DNA of 64,000 bases from Streptomyces sp. ICBB 8177 (GTDB lineage: Bacteria > Actinomycetota > Actinomycetes > Streptomycetales > Streptomycetaceae). This document shows positions 49,450-58,038 of this stretch, in pieces; positions within the stretch are counted from its first letter, which is position 1, and each line of letters starts with the position of its first letter. A model generated the notes under the pieces. The model was not told where the DNA came from and made no database searches. It saw only the letters and a list, made by a program, of their open reading frames with translations. The translations under genes and the position numbers were made by a program. The stretch covers positions 606,964 to 670,963 of the forward strand of contig NZ_NSKH01000023.1 in NCBI RefSeq assembly GCF_003144095.1. Reading direction: 5' to 3'.

Positions 49450-50052
49450 TCAGCCCTCGGCCCCCGCCCGGCCCCAGTCCTGGCTGACCCGCGCCCACTC
49501 GCGTTCCCACTCGGCCAGCCGGGCCCGCATCATCCGCCAGCCGATCACCCGGCGCACCGCGAACGCCAGCGCCGTGACCGCCGCCGCGGCGGCCAGCCCT
49601 GCGGCCACCGCGTTGGTGACGGCCGTCATGGTGTCCATCGGGCGGTCGGCCAGACGGCCCGCGTCGTCGGCCCACAGGGTGATCGCCGCGCCGGGCGGAC
49701 GGCCGCCGACCAGCCGTACGGTGGCGTCGTGCACCGAGCCGTCCGGCATGGTCCAGCGCACGACGGCGATCCGGGACACCGACTGGCCGGTCGCCGGATC
49801 GGTGTCGGCCGCGGGCGGCGTGCGGCGGGCACTGCTCAGCACGGTGGCGCGCACCTCGTGCCGGTGGGCCTGCTCGACGGCGACCTGGTGGCGCAGTTGC
49901 GAGCCGACCGTGCCGCCCGCCGCGAGACCGGCGGCCGGCGCTCCCACCGCGACCACGGCCAAGGTGGCCAGTCCCGCCCACGCTTCGACGACGTCGCCCC
50001 GGCGCCGCAGCGGATTGGCCCGCCACCGCCACAGTCCTGGTACCGCTCGCAT
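49450..50052 (-). CDS. Rv1733c-like membrane protein
   Basis: This is a 200-aa protein with two helices (about 27-47 around AWAGLATLAVVAVGAPAAGL, and about 150-172 around ATVTNAV-type AAAAVTALAFAVRR). An extracytoplasmic domain lies between them (HRHEVRATVLSSARRTPPAA, WTMPDGSVHDATVRLVGG). This is the layout of the actinobacterial Rv1733c family, expanded in streptomycetes and of unknown function. The mycobacterial founder is a dormancy-regulon antigen. The ATG at 50052 was chosen over upstream starts because WRWRANPLRRRGDVVEAW, the usual family N-terminus, follows directly. Confidence 0.85.
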   Translation of the reverse strand: MRAVPGLWRWRANPLRRRGDVVEAWAGLATLAVVAVGAPAAGLAAGGTVGSQLRHQVAVEQAHRHEVRATVLSSARRTPPAADTDPATGQSVSRIAVVRWTMPDGSVHDATVRLVGGRPPGAAITLWADDAGRLADRPMDTMTAVTNAVAAGLAAAAAVTALAFAVRRVIGWRMMRARLAEWEREWARVSQDWGRAGAEG

Positions 50053-50215
50053 CGCACCACACCCCTTCACCCGGTCCAAGTACCGCGCACGGCACGAGGC
50101 ATGCACGAGAGCGGGCCGGAATCGGACGGAATCCGGCACGCGTCACCCCGACGTGGCACCGGACGCCGGCAGGGTCACTCGGTCAAGCAGTCCCTCGGTC
50201 GCTCGAGGGCCTCGG

Positions 50216-51055
50216 TCACTCAAGAACGGAGAACGTGTCACCCACGCGCAGTGTTCCGGTCGAGCACGGTATGAGTTTGACCCCGAACATCAGTCCGTCA
50301 CCGATCCTGCGGTGCCTGGCGAGGGTGCGCAGCGGCTCCCTGCCGCGCGCCGCCGTCGCCTGGTCGGTGGTGGTGATCACGCAGCGGGCGCAGGGCTTCG
50401 CGACCCGGAAGACCACCTCCCCGATCCGCACCACGCGCCAGCCGTCCTCCGCCCACGCCCCGGTCCCGTCGATGACGGCGTTCGGCCGGAACCGATCCAT
50501 CGGCAGCGGTCCCTCCTGCACCCGGTCGCCCTCCGCGACAAGGGAGTTGAGGGCGCCGAGGGAGGCGGAGGCGGCCAGCAGCAGTGGATGGCTGTCGGCC
50601 AGGCTCACCGTCTCGCCGGGCAGCGAGTACTCCGGCTCGATCGGACGGCGCCGGGCCGGGTCGTCCAGATAGGCCAACCGTGCCCGGACGCCCAGGAATG
50701 CGGAGAACCAGGCGCCCGCCTCGGCCCCGGCCGCGACCACGTCCACCGGATCACCGAAGATCCGCGCCGGCTCCGCGTCGCCGGCCGCCGGGGCGGCGAC
50801 CGTCAGCTCCTCCATCCCCTCCGCGTCGAGCGTGATCCCGCCGTGCGCCGCGCCGCCCCCGGTCGCCGGGCGGGCGCGCGCCAACGCCAGCCGTGGCTGC
50901 TCGCGTTGGGTGATCGCCCGGCCGTCCTTGTCGACCACCAGCCATCTGCGGTCCCCGGCGAGCCCCCACGGCTCCACGGCCGCCTCGCCGGGCGCCGGTC
51001 CCTGGACCGACTTGACCGGATAGATGTGCAGTGCGCTCAGCCGCGCCGTCGTCAT
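50216..51055 (-). CDS. MOSC-domain protein (mARC/YcbX-like)
   Basis: This 279-aa protein has an N-terminal MOSC beta-barrel (LSALHIYPVKSVQGPAPGEA, RWLVVDKDGRAITQREQPRL) and a C-terminal MOSC domain (DRFRPNAVIDGTGAWAEDGW, FRVAKPCARCVITTTDQATA). The KPCARC cysteine is the molybdenum ligand of mARC and YcbX enzymes. These reduce N-hydroxylated compounds, so detoxification of hydroxylated bases is likely. There is no ferredoxin domain, and a separate electron donor is needed. The ATG at 51055 begins at the fold. Confidence 0.87.
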   Translation of the reverse strand: MTTARLSALHIYPVKSVQGPAPGEAAVEPWGLAGDRRWLVVDKDGRAITQREQPRLALARARPATGGGAAHGGITLDAEGMEELTVAAPAAGDAEPARIFGDPVDVVAAGAEAGAWFSAFLGVRARLAYLDDPARRRPIEPEYSLPGETVSLADSHPLLLAASASLGALNSLVAEGDRVQEGPLPMDRFRPNAVIDGTGAWAEDGWRVVRIGEVVFRVAKPCARCVITTTDQATAARGREPLRTLARHRRIGDGLMFGVKLIPCSTGTLRVGDTFSVLE

Positions 51056-51143
51056 GCGGCCATGGTGCCAGCACAGCGCCGTTCAGCGGTCGTCACGCAC
51101 GGTGAAACGTGCCGCTCACCGTGGTGTCCGCCCCGCGCTCGGC

Positions 51144-51659
51144 TCAGTAGCCCTGCCCCTGGTACGGGCGGCGGTACGGGTCGTCGCCGTAGCCCTGGTA
51201 GGTGCCGGGGGCCGGCTGGCGCGGCGGGACCGCCTGACGCGGCGGGACGGGCCGGGGCGGCACCGGCCGCGCCGCCTCGTAGCCCGTGCCGCCGCCCTGG
51301 TAGGGCGCCTGGCCGGGGGGCGGGTAGCCGTTGGCGTAACCGCGCGGGGCACTCGCCTGCTGCGGGATGTACGCGGCGGCGGGCGCGGACTGCGCCGGGT
51401 AGGCCGCGGCCGGGTACGCGGACGGCAACTGGCCGGTGTACGTGCCCTGGTGCGGTGTGTGGTGGGAGGGACCCGAGGGGAGCGCCGGGAGCGCCGGCAG
51501 CGCGGGGAGCGAGCTGCCGGTGTCGTACGGCGAAGGAACCCGGATCGGAGCGATCTGAGGGGTGCCCCGCTCCGCGACCAGGCTGTCGTAGATGGGGGTG
51601 TCCGGGAAGGCCGACGAGGCGTAGTAGCCGCCGCCGTAGGTGCCGCGGGGGGTGGTCAT
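51144..51659 (-). CDS. DUF6643-like low-complexity Pro/Tyr/Gln/Gly-rich protein
   Basis: This 171-aa protein starts with a conserved segment (MTTPRGTYGGGYYASSAFPD, TPIYDSLVAERGTPQIAPIR) and then becomes disordered, with PALPALPALPSGPS, QQASAPRGYANGYPPPGQAP and EAARPVPPRPVPPRQAVPPR. It belongs to a streptomycete family found next to tellurium-resistance-type genes and the glycosyltransferase seen here. Function unknown. A TAACTT -10 candidate (51672-51667) ends 7 bases before the ATG with no ribosome site, so the message is probably leaderless. It is divergent from the TerD gene. Confidence 0.75.
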   Translation of the reverse strand: MTTPRGTYGGGYYASSAFPDTPIYDSLVAERGTPQIAPIRVPSPYDTGSSLPALPALPALPSGPSHHTPHQGTYTGQLPSAYPAAAYPAQSAPAAAYIPQQASAPRGYANGYPPPGQAPYQGGGTGYEAARPVPPRPVPPRQAVPPRQPAPGTYQGYGDDPYRRPYQGQGY

Positions 51660-51995
51660 GCTGCATAAGTTAAGCCCACGATGTGCTGTTAGGGGAGCCC
51701 GATAAGCGGGTTGTTTATGGCGTCCGGTGCGCACTGCGATACCCAATCGATGCGAATCCACGAAAATCGGTCGCCGCACGCCGTTTCGATCGTGTAAAGG
51801 CTGAGCCTCCGCTGTGTTCGATCATGGGAAAAAGCCCGTGTGGGAGGGGGGTTACCGACAGCTGACGGGCCGTCGGGCAGTGCCGGGTGCGGTACGAAGG
51901 CGGGGCCGTCCCGCGCGGGCGTGTTCCGTCCCGGGACACGTGGGGCCTAGGTTGGGCGTACGGCACGCGGCGGGCACCGGGCACGAGGGGGAGCG
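51660..51995. other. Intergenic region between the DUF6643-like and TerD genes
   Basis: No gene is supported in 336 bp. It contains the leaderless DUF6643 promoter (51672-51667) and a TAGGTT -10 candidate for the TerD gene near 51949. A short inverted repeat GTGT-N11-ACAC lies around 51923-51941. GAGGGGGAG precedes the TerD ATG. Base composition in 51700-51830 is less GC-rich than the neighbours, which is usual for promoters. Confidence 0.4.
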
Positions 51996-53279
51996 ATGTC
52001 GATGAACAAGGGCGCCAACACGCCGGTCACGGCGTCGGGCGTATGGATCGAGGTCGGCCGGGCGGCCGGTCCCGGGCTGCCGGAGGCGGACGCCGCGGCG
52101 CTGCTGCTGGCGGACGGCCGCGTGCGCCACGACGGCGACGTGGTCCTGCGGCACCGCCCGGCGCACGCCTCCGGCGCGGTGCGCCACGAGGACAGGCGGA
52201 CCGGGGCCGGGTCCGTGGCCGACGTGTTCGCGGTGGACCTGGGCGCGGTGGAGCCCGGCGTCGAACGGATCGTGCTGGCGGCCACCGCCGACGGCGGGTC
52301 CTTCGCGAGGGTGCCAGGGCTGTACGTCAGGTTGACGGACGCGGCGGGCGGCGCCGAGATCGCCCGTTACGACAGCGCCGACGCGACGGTGGAGACCGCG
52401 CTGGTGCTGGGGGAGCTGTACCGCAGGAACGGGCAGTGGAAGTTCCGCGCGGTCGGGCAGGGCTACGCGAACGGACTTACTGGGCTCGGCGAGCACTTCG
52501 GCGTCTCGCCGGCCGCCGTGCGCCCGGCGCCCGCGGCCACCGCCCCGGTCCCGCCCGCACCTCAGCCCTCCCCGGCCCCGGCCGCTCAACGGCCCGCCCC
52601 CGCCCCGCCGACGCCCCAGCCCGCCCCGGTCCCGTCCGCGCCGCGAGCCACTCCCGTCAGGCTCTCGAAGGTCACCCTGACGAAGGACGCCCCCTCCGTC
52701 TCGTTGACCAAACAGGGCGGGATCTCCGGGGTGATGAGGGTGAACCTCAGCTGGCGGGCCGCCCCGGCCCGGGGATGGCTGCGCAAGGCCGGCGCGGGCG
52801 GCTCCGGCGTCGACCTCGACCTGTGCGCCCTGTTCGAACTGCGCGACGGAACCAAAGGCGTCGTGCAGGCGCTCGGCAACGCCTTCGGCACGCTGGACCG
52901 CCCGCCGTACATCCACCTCGACGGCGACGACCGAACCGGCGGCACGAGCGGCGAGAACCTCACCGTCAACCTCGACCACAGCGCCGCGTTCCGCCGCATC
53001 CTGATCTTCGTCACCGTCTACGAGGGGGCCCGCAGCTTCGCCGGGCTGCACGCCACGACCACGCTGACACCACAGCACGGCGCCCCGGTGGAGTTCTTCC
53101 TCGACGAGTGCACCGTCCCCTCCACCGTCTGCGCGCTCGCCCTGATCACCAACGAGGGCGGTGAACTCGTCGTGCGGCGCGAGGCGCGCTACCTGGTCCC
53201 GGCCCGCGGCGTCAGCCCCCAGCGCACCGTCGACCAGGCCTACGGGTGGGGCATGCGCTGGAGCCCGGGCCGCAAGTGA
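51996..53279 (+). CDS. Double TerD-domain protein (tellurium-resistance/calcium-binding family)
   Basis: This 427-aa protein has two TerD-type domains. An N-terminal one (about 20-170) contains DVFAVDLGAVEPGVERIVLA and ARYDSADATVETALVLGELY. After a Pro/Ala linker (about 176-215) a second domain (about 218-420) contains VNLSWRAAPARGWLRKAGAG, VDLDLCALFELRDGTKGVVQ, HLDGDDRTGGTSGENLTVNL and a VTVYEGARSFAGL strand. The DLDL and DGDDR acidic residues fit calcium ligands. TerD proteins act in stress resistance of unclear mechanism. No terA/B/C genes are adjacent. The ATG follows GAGGGGGAG. Confidence 0.9.
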   Translation: MSMNKGANTPVTASGVWIEVGRAAGPGLPEADAAALLLADGRVRHDGDVVLRHRPAHASGAVRHEDRRTGAGSVADVFAVDLGAVEPGVERIVLAATADGGSFARVPGLYVRLTDAAGGAEIARYDSADATVETALVLGELYRRNGQWKFRAVGQGYANGLTGLGEHFGVSPAAVRPAPAATAPVPPAPQPSPAPAAQRPAPAPPTPQPAPVPSAPRATPVRLSKVTLTKDAPSVSLTKQGGISGVMRVNLSWRAAPARGWLRKAGAGGSGVDLDLCALFELRDGTKGVVQALGNAFGTLDRPPYIHLDGDDRTGGTSGENLTVNLDHSAAFRRILIFVTVYEGARSFAGLHATTTLTPQHGAPVEFFLDECTVPSTVCALALITNEGGELVVRREARYLVPARGVSPQRTVDQAYGWGMRWSPGRK

Positions 53280-53292
53280 ACCAGCCGCGGCC

Positions 53293-54483
53293 TCAAGGGC
53301 GTTCGGCCGTCACCTGGCCTTCCCGCTCCGGCTTGGCGTACGTGCGGCCCTTCCAGGCCGCGCCGCGACCCCGGTAGTGCTGCACGGCCGAGTCCGCCGT
53401 CATCGCCGCGTACAGCGACGCGGTGAACGGCAGCAGCGGCGCGAGCCACAGCGGCTGGCGGTAGTAGCGCAGCATCGGCATGTACGTGCCCGCCATCACC
53501 GCCCACGCCGCCGCGCCCACGGCGCACAGCGCCCAGCGCCCGGCGACCGCGCCCGCGATCGCCGCGACCGGCGGCACCACGTAGACCAGGGCCAGCCCGA
53601 GCAGCGTCCCCAGCAGCAGCGCCGGGTTGTGCCGCAACTGGGCGTACGCGCTGCGCGAGACCATCCGCCACAGCTGGGCCAGCCGCGGATACGGCCGCAC
53701 GCTGTCCACCCGCTCCGCCAGCCCCAGCCACACCGTGCCACCGGACCGCTTGACGGCCCGGGCCAGCGCCACGTCGTCGATGACCGCCTGCCGGATCGAG
53801 TCCGGCAGCCCGGCCCGCTCGGCGGCGGCACGCCGGACCAGCACGCAGCCCCCGGCCGCCGCGGCGGTCCGCCCGCGCGGCCTGGCGATCCAGCGGAACG
53901 GGTACAGCTGAGCGAAGAAGTAGACGAAGGCGGGCACGATCAGCCGCTCCCACGCCGTCGCCACCCGCAGCCGCGCCATCTGCGAGACCACGTCCATCCC
54001 GCTGCCGTGCGCGGCGGCCACCAGCTCCCGCAGGGAATCCGGCTCGTGGGCGATGTCGGCGTCGGTCAGCAGCAGGTACTCCGGCGCGGACGCGGCCGTG
54101 GCGGCGGCCACCCCGTGCCGCACCGCCCACAGCTTCCCCGTCCAGCCCGCGGGCGGTTCTCCCGGCGAGGTGACCGTCAGCGGCAGCCCGCCGCGTTCGG
54201 CGGACAGCGCGCGGGCCAGCTCACCGGTGCCGTCCGAGCTGCCGTCGTCCACCAGGAACACCTCGGCGCGCCCCGGATACTCCTGCGCCAGCAGCGACGG
54301 CAGGCTCACCGGCAGCACCTCGGCCTCGTCCCGGGCGGGCACCACCACCGCCACGGACGGCCACTGACGGGGTACCGCGCCGGGCGGCAGCCGCACGTCG
54401 GTGCGCCAGAACATCCCCTGCGCCAGCAGCAGCCACACCCAGCTCAGCAGCGACACGACAGCGATCACGGTCAAAGCGCTCAC
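53293..54483 (-). CDS. Family-2 glycosyltransferase, HpnB-like (hopanoid-associated)
   Basis: This membrane glycosyltransferase of about 396 aa has an N-terminal helix (LTVIAVVSLLSWVWLLLAQG) and a GT2 catalytic domain with SVAVVVPARDEAEVLPVSLP, FLVDDGSSDGT, WTGKLWAVRHG and LLLTDADIAHEPDSL. LIVPAFVYFFAQLYPFRWIA, AAAAGGCVLVRRAAAERAGL and IDDVALARAVKRSGGTVWLG follow, with two or three C-terminal helices. This wording matches hopene-associated HpnB. HpnB is linked to hopanoid glycosylation or metabolism. No squalene-hopene cyclase is in the window, so the link is family-based. The GTG at 54483 starts at the helix; a GTG at 54543 is possible. Ends 13 bp from the convergent TerD stop. Confidence 0.85.
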   Translation of the reverse strand: MSALTVIAVVSLLSWVWLLLAQGMFWRTDVRLPPGAVPRQWPSVAVVVPARDEAEVLPVSLPSLLAQEYPGRAEVFLVDDGSSDGTGELARALSAERGGLPLTVTSPGEPPAGWTGKLWAVRHGVAAATAASAPEYLLLTDADIAHEPDSLRELVAAAHGSGMDVVSQMARLRVATAWERLIVPAFVYFFAQLYPFRWIARPRGRTAAAAGGCVLVRRAAAERAGLPDSIRQAVIDDVALARAVKRSGGTVWLGLAERVDSVRPYPRLAQLWRMVSRSAYAQLRHNPALLLGTLLGLALVYVVPPVAAIAGAVAGRWALCAVGAAAWAVMAGTYMPMLRYYRQPLWLAPLLPFTASLYAAMTADSAVQHYRGRGAAWKGRTYAKPEREGQVTAERP

Positions 54484-54682
54484 CGGCGCAGTCTGCCCCA
54501 CCCGGCGCCCGCCGGAACCGCGGCCCACCGCGAACGCGTCCACGCCGGCAGGAAACGATCACGGTAAAGTTGCGCGGGCGGTCCACGAGACGCCCGTACG
54601 TAACCGAACCACCCCGGTACGTGCGCGCCGCCGGACATGAGCGGACGCGGACGCGCCGGCGCAGCACCGGAAGGGCACGCCA

Positions 54683-55483
54683 GTGAAGATCGCGCTCATG
54701 GACTCGGGCATCGGCCTGCTGGCCGCGGCCGCCGCGCTGCGGGCCGCGCGTCCCGACGTCGATCTCGTGCTGTCCAGCGACCCGGCCGGCATGCCCTGGG
54801 GCCCGCGTACCCCGCAGGACCTCACCGCCCGCGCGCTCGCCTGCGCCGAGGCCGCCGCCGCGCACCGCCCGGACGCGCTGGTCGTCGCCTGCAACACGGC
54901 CTCGGTGCACGCCCTGGAGGCGCTGCGCGCCCGTCTGGAGCCGTCCATTCCGGTGATCGGCACGGTGCCCGCCATCAAGCCCGCCGCCGTCGCGGGCGGC
55001 CCGGTGGCGATCTGGGCCACCCCGGCCACCACCGGCAGCCCCTACCAGCGGCGCCTGATCGCGGAGTTCGCCGACGGCGTCCAGGTCACCGAGGTGGCCT
55101 GCCCCGGCCTCGCCGACGCCCTGGAGCGCGCCGACGACGCGGCGATCGACGCGGCCGTGGCCGCCGCCGCCGAGCGCACCCCCGCCGACGTGCGCACCGT
55201 CGTCCTGGGCTGCACCCACTACGAGCTGATCGCCGACCGCATCCGCGCCGCCGTCCGGCGCCCCGGCGCCCCGGCGGTCGCGCTGCACGGCTCGGCGGCC
55301 GCGGTCGCCGCCCAGGCCCTGCGCCGCACCGGCGCCGACGCCCGGCCCGACGCGGAGCCGACCGGGGGCCTGACCGTCCTGCTCGGCGGTGAGCCCGGCG
55401 AACTGCCCGCCGCCGCCCTGGCCTACCCGCAGGGCCGCGCGCTGGCGGGCCCGCAGGCGTCCGTCGCGGCCGAGGCGCGCTGA
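54683..55483 (+). CDS. Aspartate/glutamate racemase family protein (MurI-like)
   Basis: This 266-aa protein of the Asp/Glu racemase superfamily is close to MurI in layout. It has DSGIGLLAAAAALRAARPDV, WGPRTPQDLTARALACAEAA, LVVACNTASVHALEALRARL (first catalytic Cys), VIGTVPAIKPAA and VLGCTHYELIADRIRAAV (second catalytic Cys). MurI supplies D-glutamate for peptidoglycan. The usual PYG after the aspartate loop reads PWGPRTP here, and the gene is not with cell-division genes, so it may be a paralogue for another substrate. GTG start at 54683; GGAAGG is upstream. Confidence 0.85.
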   Translation: MKIALMDSGIGLLAAAAALRAARPDVDLVLSSDPAGMPWGPRTPQDLTARALACAEAAAAHRPDALVVACNTASVHALEALRARLEPSIPVIGTVPAIKPAAVAGGPVAIWATPATTGSPYQRRLIAEFADGVQVTEVACPGLADALERADDAAIDAAVAAAAERTPADVRTVVLGCTHYELIADRIRAAVRRPGAPAVALHGSAAAVAAQALRRTGADARPDAEPTGGLTVLLGGEPGELPAAALAYPQGRALAGPQASVAAEAR

Positions 55484-55569
55484 GCGCCCCGGGGGCGACG
55501 CCCGCCGCGGTGCACCCGGCCGCCGCACACCGAGTGCCGCCGGGTGGTCCCGCGAGTACGCTCCCAGGC

Positions 55570-56157
55570 ATGGAGGACTCCAGCGGCGGCCCCCGCGACG
55601 CGGTGGGCGCGACGACACCTGTGTCCGCGGCCGAGGTGTGGACCGGACGCGCCAGCAATCGCGCGCAGTGGCTTCTGGCCGTCGCCGGGGCCGGATGCCT
55701 GGCGCTCGGCATCGAACTGGCCGTCGACTCGTCCTGGGCCTCCGGGCTCACCGCACTGGTGATGTCGGTCGTCGGCTGCCTGGCCGCGGGTGTCCTGGTG
55801 CTCTTCGGAACCCTCGCCTTCACCCATGTGCGGGTACGCGTCGACGGCGACTGCGTCGAGGTGCGTTGCGGCCACATCGGGGTGCCGCGCCGCCGCATCC
55901 CGCTGGACCAGGTGGACTCCGCGCGGCTCGCGCCGTGGATCAGCCCGCGCAACTGGGGCGGCTGGGGCTACCGGTGGCGGCCGGAGATGGGCACCGCCGT
56001 CATCGTCCGGCGCGGCCCCGGCCTCGTGGTGGACCTGGGTGGCGGACGGCTGTTCACGGTGACCGTGGACGACCCGGAAGGCGCGGTACGGGCGATCCGC
56101 GACCGGCTGCGCGCCACGGGAACCCGCGGAGCGCGACGGGCGCTCGGCGACGTGTGA
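55570..56157 (+). CDS. PH-like membrane protein (two helices plus bPH-type domain)
   Basis: This 195-aa protein has two adjacent helices (about 32-75, LLAVAGAGCLALGIELAVDS and LMSVVGCLAAGVLVLFGTLA). A cytoplasmic or external beta-rich domain of bacterial PH type follows (VRVRVDGDCVEVRCGHIGVP, RRRIPLDQVDSARLAPWISP, VIVRRGPGLVVDLGGGRLFT). Such proteins are common in streptomycetes and lack known function. TACGCT at 55557-55562 ends 7 bases before the ATG, so the transcript is probably leaderless. It starts a run of three closely spaced plus-strand genes, each with its own such box. Confidence 0.75.
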   Translation: MEDSSGGPRDAVGATTPVSAAEVWTGRASNRAQWLLAVAGAGCLALGIELAVDSSWASGLTALVMSVVGCLAAGVLVLFGTLAFTHVRVRVDGDCVEVRCGHIGVPRRRIPLDQVDSARLAPWISPRNWGGWGYRWRPEMGTAVIVRRGPGLVVDLGGGRLFTVTVDDPEGAVRAIRDRLRATGTRGARRALGDV

Positions 56158-56242
56158 GGCGCGACCGGGTTCCAGGCGTGAGGTGAGCGGCCGCGACCGC
56201 CGCTCCGGCGAGGCGCCCGGCGGGGGGTCGTAGGGTCGGCGT

Positions 56243-56728
56243 GTGGCGATTCCCGAATTTCTGCGCGACCTGCGGGAGACCGTGGGCCAACGCCTGCTGT
56301 GCCTGCCCGGCGTCAACGCGGTCGTTCTCGACGACCAGCAACGGGTGCTCCTGGTGCGCCGCTCCGACGACGGCCGGTGGACCATCGTCGGCGGCATACC
56401 GGAGCCGGGCGAGCAGCCGGCGCAGGCCATGGTCCGCGAGATCCACGAGGAGACCGCCGTGCGCGCGGTGGTCGAGCGGGTGGTGGCGGTCTACGCCGAG
56501 CCGCCCATCACCTATCCGCACGGCGACCAGGTGCAGTTCATGTCGACCACTTTCCGCTGCCGCGCGGTCGGCGGCGAGGCGCGGGTGAACGACGACGAGT
56601 CCACCGAGGTCGGCTGGTTCGCCCTGGACGAGCTGCCGCCGCTGAGCGCCCAGTGCGTGGCGCGCATCAAGCTGGCGCTCGCCGGCGGCCCGACATGGTT
56701 CGAGGAACCCTCGCTGCCGCCCGGGTGA
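56243..56728 (+). CDS. Nudix hydrolase
   Basis: This 161-aa Nudix hydrolase carries a complete Nudix box: GGIPEPGEQPAQAMVREIHE followed by ETAVRAVV. The preceding strand DDQQRVLLVRRSDDGRWTIV is the usual substrate-side strand. The late YPHGDQVQFMSTTFRCRAVG is typical of ADP-ribose or nucleotide-sugar type members. It probably sanitises damaged or leftover nucleotides in the cytoplasm. TAGGGT (56231-56236) ends 6 bases before the GTG, so it is a leaderless candidate. Confidence 0.9.
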   Translation: MAIPEFLRDLRETVGQRLLCLPGVNAVVLDDQQRVLLVRRSDDGRWTIVGGIPEPGEQPAQAMVREIHEETAVRAVVERVVAVYAEPPITYPHGDQVQFMSTTFRCRAVGGEARVNDDESTEVGWFALDELPPLSAQCVARIKLALAGGPTWFEEPSLPPG

Positions 56729-56781
56729 TCAGCCGCCCGCCCGGGCTCCCGCCCCGCCCCCGAGCGGCCTACGCTGCCGTC

Positions 56782-57585
56782 ATGACCCCTGACCGGCGCA
56801 GCCCGTACGCACCGCACTCCGTCGACCTCGACCTCGGCGGGCGCGCCGCCGTGGTCACCGGCGCCGCCTCCGGCATCGGCCGGGCCTGCGCGCTGCGGCT
56901 CGCCGCCGCCGGGGCCGAGGTGCGGGCGGCCGACCGAGACGCGGACGGCCTGGCCACGCTCGCCGACGAGGCCGCGGAGCTGGACGGAACGCTCCTGCCG
57001 GTCACCGTGGACCTCACCGACCTCGACGCCGCGGAGCGCACCGGCGCCGGCGCCGACGTCCTGGTGAACAACGCGGGCGTCCAACTGGTGCGCCCGATCG
57101 AGCAGTTCCCGCCCGAGACGTTCTCGCTGATCCTGCGGCTCATGCTGGAAGCGCCGTTCCGCCTGGTGCGCGGGGCGCTGCCGGGGATGTACGAGCGCGG
57201 CTGGGGCCGGGTGGTGAACGTCTCCTCCGTGCACGGGCTGGTCGCCTCCCCGTACAAGTCGGCCTACGTCGCCGCCAAGCACGGCCTCGAAGGGCTCTCC
57301 AAGGTCATCGCCCTGGAAGGCGCGGAGCACGGCGTGACCTCCAACTGCGTCAACCCCGCCTACGTGCGCACCCCGCTGGTGGAGAAGCAGATCGCCGACC
57401 AGGCCGAGGTGCACGGCATCGCCCCGGAGCGCGTGGTGTCCGAGGTGATGCTCGCCGAGGCCGCGGTCAAGCGGCTGGTGGAACCGGAGGAGGTCGCCGA
57501 GCTGGTCGCCTACCTGTGTGCCCCGCACTCCTCGTTCGTCACCGGCGCCTCCCTCACGCTGGACGGCGGCTGGACCGCGCGCTGA
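56782..57585 (+). CDS. Short-chain dehydrogenase, 3-hydroxybutyrate dehydrogenase-like
   Basis: This 267-aa classical SDR has the cofactor loop VVTGAASGIGRACALRLAAA, VLVNNAGVQLVRPIEQFPPE and VVNVSSVHGLVASPYKSAYV. AAKHGLEGLSKVIALEGAEH is the Tyr/Lys active site with its helix, and NCVNPAYVRTPLVEKQIADQ is followed by VTGASLTLDGGW. NCVNPAYVRTPLVEKQI is the hallmark of D-3-hydroxybutyrate dehydrogenases, which oxidise 3-hydroxybutyrate to acetoacetate. TACGCT (56770-56775) ends 6 bases before the ATG, so the message is probably leaderless. Confidence 0.9.
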   Translation: MTPDRRSPYAPHSVDLDLGGRAAVVTGAASGIGRACALRLAAAGAEVRAADRDADGLATLADEAAELDGTLLPVTVDLTDLDAAERTGAGADVLVNNAGVQLVRPIEQFPPETFSLILRLMLEAPFRLVRGALPGMYERGWGRVVNVSSVHGLVASPYKSAYVAAKHGLEGLSKVIALEGAEHGVTSNCVNPAYVRTPLVEKQIADQAEVHGIAPERVVSEVMLAEAAVKRLVEPEEVAELVAYLCAPHSSFVTGASLTLDGGWTAR

Positions 57586-57603
57586 GCCGCGGCTTCCCGG
57601 CGG

Positions 57604-58038
57604 TCAGGTCTTCCGGTACGAGTACGCGTCCGACGCCGCCGAGGCCACCGCCTCCACGTCCGCCCCGGTCGAGGCGGTCACCACGGCGGCCACCGCGCCC
57701 TCCACGAACGGGGCGTCCACCAGCCGCGCCCCGGAGGGAAGTTCGTCGTCCTCCAGCAGCGCCTTGACGGTCAGCACCGCGCTGCCCAGGTCGGCGATGA
57801 GCACGACGCCCGACCCCGCGTCGACCTGCCGCGCGGCCTGCGTGATCAGCTCGGAACTGGTGCCGATCCGACCGTCCGCCGTGCCGCCCGCCGCGCGGAT
57901 CGCCACCGACGCGGTGCCGCCCGCGAGCTGCACCGCCATCGCGGCCACCGACTCGGCGACCGGGGCGCTGTGCGAGACCAGCACCACCCCGACCCCGCCG
58001 GGCGCGCCGTCCGCGTCGCCGCCGTCCCGGGCGCTCAC
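57604..58038 (-). CDS. dhaM: Dihydroxyacetone kinase phosphoryl donor subunit DhaM (PTS EIIA-Man-like)
   Basis: DhaM passes phosphate from the PTS to the ADP bound by DhaL. The protein of about 144 aa is a Man-type EIIA domain with the phospho-histidine in VLVSHSAPVAESVAAMAV (H23). SELITQAARQVDAGSGVVLI, LGSAVLTVKALLE and VDAPFVEGAVAAVVTASTGA follow. The GTG at 58038 overlaps the dhaL stop by 4 bp; a GTG at V18 or V19 would bring the histidine to the usual N-terminal position. It is the last gene of the dhaKLM operon. HPr/EI-dependence is expected from the family, but no PTS genes are nearby. It converges on the hydroxybutyrate dehydrogenase gene. Confidence 0.88.
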   Translation of the reverse strand: MSARDGGDADGAPGGVGVVLVSHSAPVAESVAAMAVQLAGGTASVAIRAAGGTADGRIGTSSELITQAARQVDAGSGVVLIADLGSAVLTVKALLEDDELPSGARLVDAPFVEGAVAAVVTASTGADVEAVASAASDAYSYRKT

